A stretch of DNA of 64,000 nucleotides, taken from assembly GCA_964574815.1 (NCBI GenBank), contig CAZNPL010000031.1:1-64000 (forward strand), read 5' to 3'. The notes under the pieces were generated by a model that was not told the origin of the DNA, did not search any database, and was given only the letters and a program-made list of their open reading frames with translations. The position numbers were made by a program, and so were the translations under genes. Shown piece by piece: positions 52,580 through 64,000 of the stretch (its first letter is position 1; each line of letters starts with the position of its first letter). The stretch comes from CAZNPL01 sp964574815 (GTDB lineage: Bacteria; Planctomycetota; Phycisphaerae; UBA1845).

Positions 52580-53725
52580 TCACCGTCCAACCAGCCGATC
52601 GTGCTCAAACTGGCAGAAACGATCCGTCATGCCCGCAACGTAGTCGCAGACGACCCGTTCGAGCCCGAGCGAATCCACCCGCCGCGCGTAGCGTGATGGA
52701 AGCCGATCCGCCTTCGCAACAAAGCAGCCAAACAGCCGCTCAATCATCGCCCGCGCGTCCGTGTCCGCCTGCTTCACCTGCTCATGTCGATACACTCGGC
52801 CGACAAGAAACTGCTCGAGCTCGCGTAGCTCGTCTCCGATCGATTCGGAGAACGCAACAACCTCCGCATCGCTTCGACGCACGGCAGCGACGCCCTCGGC
52901 CGGCAAACGCCGCACGCGCGCCTGCGATTCCCTGATGACGTCGGCGATCAAACGGTCCACAATACTCGACAGGATAGGCCGCCGTACTGCGGGCAAGGGC
53001 AGATCGGGGTAGCGCGCCCGAATCGGCTCGGCCGCCCGCCGCCACAGGCACACTTCATTCAACGCCGGCTCGTCGATCAGCCCGGCCCCGACCGCGTCCT
53101 CCAGGTCGTGACAATCGTAGGCGATGCGATCCGCAGCCGATGCGATCTGGGCCTCCATAGACGGGAAACGGCCGATCGCAAAAAGCGGCTCGAGGTCCAG
53201 CCCGCCCGCCGCCGCAGCATCCGGCGTGTCATACGCGCTTTCATGCTTGATCAGCCCTTCGCGGGCCTCGAAGCTGAGATTCAGACCGCGAAACGCCGGA
53301 AATGGATGCTCCAGATAGTCTACCACGCGCAACGACTGCACGTTGTGCTCGAACCCGCCCGACTCGGCCATCAACGACCGCAGTGCCGATTCCCCCGCAT
53401 GCCCGAACGGCGGGTGCCCCAGATCATGAGCCAGGGCGATCACCTCGGCCAGCCGCTCGTTCGCACCCAGCCCGACGGCCAGCCGCCGGGCGGCCTCGGC
53501 GACCTCCAGCGTATGCGTCAGCCGTGTACGGAAATGGTCGTGATCGACGTTGACGAAGACCTGCGTCTTGTACTGGAGACGCCTGAAAGCGGCACTGGCG
53601 AGGATGCGTTGCCGATCGACCTCAAACGGGTCGCGCAAAACGTCGATCGGCTCGGAGTGAACGCGCCCCAGAGTTTCCCCAGGGTGCACGGCGAAGGGCG
53701 AAAACTGTGCGGAATCGCAGGACAT
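52580..53725 (-). CDS. dgt: Deoxyguanosinetriphosphate triphosphohydrolase-like HD protein
   Basis: A 381-aa HD-domain nucleotide triphosphohydrolase of the dGTPase-like family, hydrolysing dNTPs to deoxynucleosides and triphosphate. Motifs: the N-terminal DRQRILASAAFRRLQYKTQVF, the first HD metal site RLTHTLEVAEAARR, the HD motif ALAHDLGHPPFGHAGE (about 100) and a later AYDCHDLEDAV (metal-binding Asp). Its C-terminal third is helical. A HIT gene follows upstream with a 39-bp gap and the two may be co-transcribed (minus strand). Confidence 0.9.
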   Translation of the reverse strand: MSCDSAQFSPFAVHPGETLGRVHSEPIDVLRDPFEVDRQRILASAAFRRLQYKTQVFVNVDHDHFRTRLTHTLEVAEAARRLAVGLGANERLAEVIALAHDLGHPPFGHAGESALRSLMAESGGFEHNVQSLRVVDYLEHPFPAFRGLNLSFEAREGLIKHESAYDTPDAAAAGGLDLEPLFAIGRFPSMEAQIASAADRIAYDCHDLEDAVGAGLIDEPALNEVCLWRRAAEPIRARYPDLPLPAVRRPILSSIVDRLIADVIRESQARVRRLPAEGVAAVRRSDAEVVAFSESIGDELRELEQFLVGRVYRHEQVKQADTDARAMIERLFGCFVAKADRLPSRYARRVDSLGLERVVCDYVAGMTDRFCQFEHDRLVGR

Positions 53726-53764
53726 GAAGCGGTGTTGCTCAGCCGGCAGCGGACACCCGAGACG

Positions 53765-54286
53765 TTACGGCCCGATCCCCAGCTTGGCGGCATTGGATTT
53801 CAACAGTTCATGCAGCTCGTCCAACGACTGCGGAATGACGCGGGCGTCACCGATCGTGGTCACGTAGCTTGTATCGCCGTTCCATCGCGGCACCACATGG
53901 GTGTGGACGTGGCCCGGCAAACCGGCCCCGGCACATTGTCCCAGATTGAATCCCACGTTGAACCCGTGCGCGTGCACCGACTCGGCAACCACACGGACGG
54001 CGTCCCGAGTGGCGCGCGTCAACTCGAGCAACGACGCATCATCCAGCGCGCTCAGATCGGGTACGTGTTCAGCCGGCGCGATCAGGAGATGCCCGTTCGT
54101 GTAGGGCCACTTATTCATCAGCACGAACGTGTGCCGCCCGCGCCACACAACGCGGTTCTCCAGATCCCCCGAGGGATCCTCCCAATAGCGGCACAGAAAG
54201 CAGCCCTCGTCCTCGGCGTCGGGCCCAAGCGAGTGGATATACTCCATCCGCCACGGTGCCCACAGATTACGATTCACCTCGGGCAT
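53765..54286 (-). CDS. HIT-family hydrolase
   Basis: A 173-aa histidine-triad protein. ATG at 54286 is preferred as it begins the conserved NLWAPWRMEYI; a longer frame from 54370 is non-conserved. The triad HVHTHVVPRW contains the H-x-H-x-H-phi core (about residue 120). A Cys pair in CFLCRYWED matches zinc-binding HIT proteins of the Ap4A-hydrolase/GalT-like group. Likely hydrolysis of dinucleoside polyphosphates or nucleotidyl adducts. It lies directly upstream of dgt. Confidence 0.9.
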   Translation of the reverse strand: MPEVNRNLWAPWRMEYIHSLGPDAEDEGCFLCRYWEDPSGDLENRVVWRGRHTFVLMNKWPYTNGHLLIAPAEHVPDLSALDDASLLELTRATRDAVRVVAESVHAHGFNVGFNLGQCAGAGLPGHVHTHVVPRWNGDTSYVTTIGDARVIPQSLDELHELLKSNAAKLGIGP

Positions 54287-54432
54287 CGAACGCCACCGCC
54301 CATCCAGAATCCTCAACCACACCCTTTCCGGAGGTCTGCGGGCCGTGAACTCCGCGTTCTGGCCGCGCATGAAAGAGTGTACTCCCCCTGCCTTTCAGGA
54401 ACAAGAAAACCCGCGTAATTGCGTTATCCCGC

Positions 54433-55152
54433 GTGAACACTACACTGCGAGCGATGCGACCCACCGACCGCACCGATTGCAATTTCGCCCCGCGGGCTGA
54501 TCTCGCGCCGTCTGCATTGCGACGGCCGGGGCTGATCGTTGTCTGCACGTCGGCGATCGCGCTCGGTGCGGCCACGCTCAGCGGGTGCGAGGATCCGCAA
54601 CGAGTGGTCGGTCAGCATGCCCGTACCGTGGTCGTACAGCCCGTCTCAGCGTATGGTCTGACCCTCGATCAGTCGGCCGGCCCCAGGAAGGTGGCGTACG
54701 TGCTGCTCCGTGCCATCGCGGACGACGTCGAGGCCGGTGAGGACTTCGAAGCCCGCGAGACGGCGTTCAATCATCAGCTCGCCGTTTCGGCTCCGGATAC
54801 CATCTTCGAGCGGAGCATGCGCGAGGGACTCGGTCGCGATGAAAACGTCCGCCGCATCGTCTGGCATTGGGCGCCGACCCTTGGACATTACAGGGATGAT
54901 TTTCCAGAAACGTGGCCCGAGGCCGAGGACCGACTGGTCCAACTGCCCATATCGAATCCACCAGCCGGTGAGGAATGGACCCGCGTGCTGATCGAACTGG
55001 CCCATCCGTCCGGCGATCCCAACGCCTCGGTCGTCGCCCAGATCCAGCTCGTGCGGGAGAACGGCTTCTGGCGCGTCGTGCAGGTCGGTTTCCTGAGGGG
55101 TACGCGGCATCTCAAGACGGCCACAACCGCCACGACTATGGACGACTCGTGA
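54433..55152 (+). CDS. Lipoprotein of unknown function
   Basis: Up to 239 aa; the GTG at 54433 and ATG at 54454 are both possible starts. A signal peptide with lipobox LSGC (about residue 52) is present. The mature part is an alpha/beta domain of about 170 residues with Trp-rich passages (WHWAPTLGHY, PETWPEAED). I do not recognise a family. The double-uvrA gene starts 76 bp later on the same strand. Confidence 0.7.
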   Translation: MNTTLRAMRPTDRTDCNFAPRADLAPSALRRPGLIVVCTSAIALGAATLSGCEDPQRVVGQHARTVVVQPVSAYGLTLDQSAGPRKVAYVLLRAIADDVEAGEDFEARETAFNHQLAVSAPDTIFERSMREGLGRDENVRRIVWHWAPTLGHYRDDFPETWPEAEDRLVQLPISNPPAGEEWTRVLIELAHPSGDPNASVVAQIQLVRENGFWRVVQVGFLRGTRHLKTATTATTMDDS

Positions 55153-55228
55153 CGCACCCGCGGGGGGCCAAAACGAAGCCGTGTTCACGCCCAACCCGTC
55201 GACGTGAACACATGGGGGATGGAGGTCG

Positions 55229-57180
55229 ATGGAGCCGGAAACCATCGTCATCAAGGGAGCTCGGGAGCATAATCTCGAGGACGTCAGCGTAACACTCCCT
55301 CGCCGGCGACTCATCTGCTTCACCGGCGTCTCGGGCAGCGGCAAGAGCAGCCTGGCCTTCGATACGCTGCACGCCGAAGGGCAACGGCGATACCTCGAAT
55401 CGCTCAGCAGCTACGCCCGCCAGTTCCTCGGGCAGGTGACCAAGCCCGACGTGGATCTCATCACCGGTCTCAGTCCGACCATCGCCATCCAGCAGAAGGC
55501 CACCGGCTGGAACCCGCGAAGCACGGTCGGCACCGTCACCCAGATCCACGATTACCTGCGGGTCCTGTTCGCCCGCGTCGGAACCCAGCACTGCACGCAA
55601 TGCGGCCGGCCCATCACCGCCCAGACGCGCGACCAGATTCTCGCACGCATCCTGACGTTGCCCCAGGGGTCGCGCATCGTGATCCTCGCCCCCGTCGCCC
55701 GTCAGCAGAAAGGCGAGTTTCGCGACCTGTTCGAAGATATGCTCCGCCAGGGATTCGCCCGCGCCCGCGTCGACGGACACATCGTGAGCCTCTCCGACGA
55801 CCCCATGCTCGACCGCAACCTTCGCCACGACATCGAAATCGTCGTCGACCGCGTCGCGCTCAAGCCGGCCGCCAAGTCTCGCCTGGCCCAGTCGATCGAG
55901 ACCGCCCTTGAGGTGGGCCGCGGCTCGCTCATTGTCACGCAGGCGGATGATTCCGATGGGAAGGAACCATCGAAGAACAAAACCAAGGATCTGCTCCTCT
56001 CGTCAAAGTACGCCTGCACCCACTGCGACCTCAGCTTCGAGCCGCCGTCGCCGCAACTGTTCAGTTTCAACTCGCCCACCGGCATGTGCCTCACCTGCGA
56101 CGGCATGGGCGAGCGCTTCGACTTCGATCCCGATCTGCTGGTGCCGGACCCGCGAAAGCCCTTCCTTAACCTGGCCATTGAACCGATGCGCACCCGGATC
56201 GGCAGGTGGCGCCGCCACATCTACGAGGCCGTCGCCCGTCACGTGGGCTGCGATCTCAAAACGCCGTGGAAAGACCTGCCCAAAAAAGCCCGCGATGCCC
56301 TGCTGCACGGCACCGGCGATACCCACCTGACCTTTGAATGGAAATCGTCCGGCGGCGTCTGGCGCCACGGCGGAACGTTCGACGGCGTCATCGCCGAGCT
56401 GCGTGAGAAGCATCGTAAAGCACACTCGTCGTTCGTCCGGGCCTACTACGAAAAATACATGCGGACACGCCGATGCCCCGACTGCCTCGGCGCCCGCCTC
56501 AACCCGCAAGCCCTCGCCGTCAAACTCAACGACAGGGCCATCGACGAATGCCTGGCCATGTCTGTCGCCGACGCAACCGATTTCTTCGGCGACATCGACC
56601 TGACGCCGACCCAGCACCTGATCGCCGACGAGGTCCTCAAGGAGGTAAACGCCCGCCTGCGCTTTCTGATCGACGTCGGCCTGCACTACCTGACCCTGGA
56701 CCGAACCGCACCCACGCTTTCCGGCGGCGAATCACAGCGCATCCGACTGGCCTCGCAAATCGGCTCGGGCCTCGTCGGCGTACTCTACATCCTCGACGAA
56801 CCGAGCATCGGCCTGCACGCCCGCGACAACCGCCGCCTGCTCGATTCCCTGCTGCGGTTGCGCGACATGGGCAACACGGTCATCGTCGTCGAGCACGACG
56901 AGGAGACCATGCGAACGGCGGACGAGATCGTCGACTTCGGCCCCGGCCCCGGCGTCAAGGGCGGCCGCGTCGTAGCCCAGGGCGACCTGCAAACCATCGC
57001 CAAGACCCGCCGCTCCGTCACCGCAACCTACCTCACCGGAAAAGAAGAAATAGCCATTCCCAAAAACCGCCGCCCGGTAACAAAAAACCCGACGAAAAAA
57101 CGAGCAACGCAAAGGAGGCAAAGTAGGGCGGGTTCCACCCGCCAGAAGCGAGGTAGCGCGGGTTCCACCCGCCGAAAGAC

Positions 57181-57184
<4 letters not shown>
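55229..57184 (+). CDS. uvrA: UvrA N-terminal half (first ABC module of a split double UvrA)
   Basis: A 651-aa DNA damage-recognition ATPase fragment. Walker A GVSGSGKSS (about residue 33), Q-loop region, an inserted UvrB-binding and zinc module (CTQCG about 121; CTHC about 262; CLTC about 288; CPDC about 416), ABC signature LSGGESQR (about 497) and Walker B LYILDEPSIGLH (about 519). This is the standard first half of UvrA; the second half is absent. The last 35 residues are a repeat-derived tail (RAGSTR, SAGSTRRKT) encoded by palindromes. The stop overlaps the TTG of the next ORF. Confidence 0.9.
57123..57180. repeat. Two REP-like palindromic units at the uvrA split
   Basis: Two units (57123-57152 and 57153-57180) each contain GCGGGTTCCACCCGC-type inverted repeats: a 7-bp stem at 57127-57143 and a 6-bp stem at 57158-57172. 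They form the last coding part of the first uvrA ORF. Confidence 0.8.
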
Positions 57185-62261
<5,077 letters not shown>

Positions 62262-62265
<4 letters not shown>

Positions 62266-62987
62266 GCGAACCACTCGTCCCCAACCGCATGCTCTTCGAC
62301 CTCGAGTTCCCGCTCCGGCGCCGACCCAATCCCCCCGCCATCGACGGCAGCCTCACCGGCTGGACGGATCAGGAACTCCTCCCGGCCTTCTCGAAGCTGG
62401 AGGGCGTCGAGCCGTTCGCCCCCGTCTGGGCCTGCTGGAACGAAACCGGCCTGTTCATCGCCTGCCGCGTCGAGGGCAAACGGCGGCCCCTTCGCTGCGA
62501 CCCAAAAGTCTTCTGGAAAAGCGACAACCTGCGGCTCTGCACCGACATGCGCGACGCCCGCCGAAACCGTTACGCGACCCGCTTCTGCCAGCAGTTCTTC
62601 TTCCTGCCCACCGGCGGCGGCCGCCACGGAACCGAGCCCGCGGCAGGTTCAAGCCAAATCCATCGAGCGAGAGAGAACGCCCCCACGTTCGGAGGCCAGC
62701 CCGTGACCGCGAACCGACCGGCCGGCATCGCCGACCGCCACAGGCCAACCGAAGCCGAGCCGGCGGTCGTCCGTGTCGCATCAACAACGACGCCCACCGC
62801 CTATACGCTCGAAGCCCACCTGCCCGCTCGCTGCCTCAACGGGTTTGATCCCGTCGATCACCCCCGAATCGGCTTCTACTACATCCTCGAAGATCACGAA
62901 CTCGGCCGGCAATACCTCACCGTCGGCGACGATCTGAACTGGCACACCGACCCGTCCACCTGGGCCACCGCCGTCCTCGTCGCCTGA
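62262..62987 (+). CDS. CBM9/DOMON-like protein translationally coupled to uvrA
   Basis: A 241-aa protein; its ATG overlaps the uvrA stop as ATGA. It has features of the carbohydrate-binding family 9-like (DOMON) sandwich: PPAIDGSLTGWTDQEL, VWACWNETGLFIACRVEGK and a later beta half with FYYILEDHELGRQYLTVGDDLNW. A Pro/Thr-rich insertion with less conserved sequence sits in the middle (about 120-165). No signal peptide is visible, so it may be cytosolic. Its coupling to a DNA repair ATPase is unexpected; the functional link is unknown. Confidence 0.75.
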
Positions 62988-63088
62988 CCACCACGCGCCG
63001 CAGGCCACCGGCGAATCGCTCGATGAACCGTCACCCCTTGCGGGTGACGCCCAACCGCGGCACTTCGGAAACACAGCCCAAATAGAAA

Positions 63089-63116
63089 GGCGGGGTGGGC
63101 GATCGCCCACCCCGCC
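63089..63116. terminator. Perfect 28-bp palindrome between convergent genes
   Basis: Two 14-bp arms around CGATCG form a perfect palindrome (GGCGGGGTGGGCGA and its complement), 101 bases after the stop at 62987 and 36 before the convergent stop at 63153. It can form a very stable hairpin, so it is a likely bidirectional terminator without a U-tract. Confidence 0.65.
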
Positions 63117-63152
63117 GTCGGGGGTTACATCATAAGCCTCAGACTACCGGCT

Positions 63153-64000
63153 TCAGTTCGTGATCCGAACCGAACCCGGCGTGACGTTGTACACGCCACT
63201 GCCGTCCTCGCCCACGACCAACTGCTCCGCACCGGTGGCCAGATCGACCGTCAGCGTACCCACCGCATCATCAGAGATGGTCACGGTGAAGGTACCCAGG
63301 TAGGCCGTCCGGTCCGCCGACACGCTGCCGCTGATCGACGCGACGACGATACGATTGCTCGACTGGTTGATCGCCGAAACGGTCTCGATACCGCTCATCA
63401 GACCATCACGACGATTCTCAATCGACGCAGTCACTGAGGCCGAGCCGCGACGCAGGCCGTCAACCACGCCCCAGATCTCGTAGCCGCGCACGGAGTTGGC
63501 ACCACTGGCGTACACGTTGAACTTCACCGTGTCGCCAGGCTGCGCCGTCCGAGTCTCCGGCACGATCTTGATCTGGACCGGGGCCGTCCCGCGCGGAGCC
63601 CGCGCGATGCTCGCATCACTCGCGAACACGCCCGGAGCCGGCGGCGGCGGAGGATTGCAGCACGGATCGATACCACCGATCGCATCCAGCACCGCAAAGA
63701 CGTCCAGAATACTCACGACGCCGTTGCCTGCACACGGCTGGATGTCAGCCTGCTCCTTGTTGCAAGTGCCCGGCGTACCGGCGATGACATCGAGCATGCA
63801 GAAGATGTCGAAAATGTTCTTCACGCCATCCTCGTTGGCATCACCGTACGGCCGTGCGACCTCGCCGCACGTGCCGGCGTTGCAGACAGGCGTCCAGCAG
63901 ACGTTCGGGCGCGGGAAGCACTCGAAGTCGTCGAAGCACTCGGGCGCGTCGATCGGCGTCGCGACCGCACGCGTCAGGTTACTGCCGCTGATACGCAGAC
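63153..64000 (-). CDS. Partial secreted protein with dockerin-type repeats (N-terminus beyond window)
   Basis: The reading frame is open from the window edge (first full codon at 63998) to TGA/stop at 63153, so this is the C-terminal 282 residues of a larger protein. The visible part holds a Cys-rich stretch (CFDDFEC, CWTPVCN, CGEV), then paired dockerin-like repeats (GDANEDGVKNIFDIFCMLDVIAG and GNGVVSILDVFAVLDAIGG), a Pro-rich linker (CCNPPPPPAPG), and a beta-sandwich domain of about 150 residues (VQIKIVPETRTAQPGDTVKFN). The order, dockerin before a beta domain, is unusual among the other dockerin proteins here, where it is C-terminal. An internal GTG at 63824 is not the real start. Confidence 0.8.
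   Translation of the reverse strand, partial: LRISGSNLTRAVATPIDAPECFDDFECFPRPNVCWTPVCNAGTCGEVARPYGDANEDGVKNIFDIFCMLDVIAGTPGTCNKEQADIQPCAGNGVVSILDVFAVLDAIGGIDPCCNPPPPPAPGVFASDASIARAPRGTAPVQIKIVPETRTAQPGDTVKFNVYASGANSVRGYEIWGVVDGLRRGSASVTASIENRRDGLMSGIETVSAINQSSNRIVVASISGSVSADRTAYLGTFTVTISDDAVGTLTVDLATGAEQLVVGEDGSGVYNVTPGSVRITN

Overview
The window looks like a high-G+C chromosome segment from a planctomycete, most likely a Phycisphaerae-like lineage. The clues are typical of that phylum: PEP-CTERM and IPTL-like sorting tails, several secreted proteins ending in dockerin-like paired calcium-binding repeats, Hanks-type Ser/Thr kinases, the C-x2-CGYDLRG...C-x2-C zinc ribbon, and a giant tandem (double) UvrA. 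This assignment is an inference from protein style; no rRNA gene or close reference is present. I saw no CRISPR array, no prophage and no conventional insertion sequence.

Layout. 0-1 kb is a non-coding island of degenerate repeats. 1-5 kb (minus strand) encodes secreted proteins: a PEP-CTERM protein, a five-heme cytochrome c with a dockerin-like tail, and a dockerin-tailed protein. 5.3-9.5 kb (plus) has a zinc-ribbon membrane protein, a K+ channel/TrkA-N protein, and a Ser/Thr kinase overlapping a PPP-type phosphatase. 10-16 kb has a conserved hypothetical, a sensor histidine kinase, a secreted protein and an MFS transporter. 15.7-17.2 kb is gene-poor and repeat-bearing, with an inverted copy of the first island. 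17-25 kb carries a 1027-aa Cys-rich secreted protein, an IPTL-like protein, an Lnt-like membrane protein, an M42 peptidase and a truncated ADP-ribosylglycohydrolase. 25-30 kb has a kinase-TPR receptor, a small secreted protein, a PEP-CTERM protein and tRNA-Ala(CGC).

30.3-35.5 kb is a locally duplicated locus: two nearly identical 83-aa zinc-ribbon/TM proteins and three propeller-type lipoproteins, the first interrupted by one in-frame stop at a Tyr position conserved in both paralogues. 35.8-49 kb is mainly housekeeping: ileS with an upstream P-loop/Nudix fusion, a B12-binding radical SAM protein, a large beta-helix-type protein, a NYN nuclease, kbl and a YgbA-family protein. 48.8-49.8 kb is a REP-associated tyrosine transposase gene between 27-bp inverted repeats; the right repeat forms the 3' end and stop codon of ilvC. 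51-55 kb carries mgtE, dgt, a HIT hydrolase and a lipoprotein.

55.2-63 kb is the most unusual region. A double-UvrA coding sequence (four ABC modules) is split into two overlapping ORFs exactly where two REP-like palindromes lie. The second ORF ends in a duplicated domain of unknown function and overlaps a CBM9/DOMON-like gene by ATGA. The window ends inside another dockerin-containing secreted protein.

Start codons were refined where a Shine-Dalgarno sequence or paralogue conservation allowed. All functional calls come from motif recognition without database searches.
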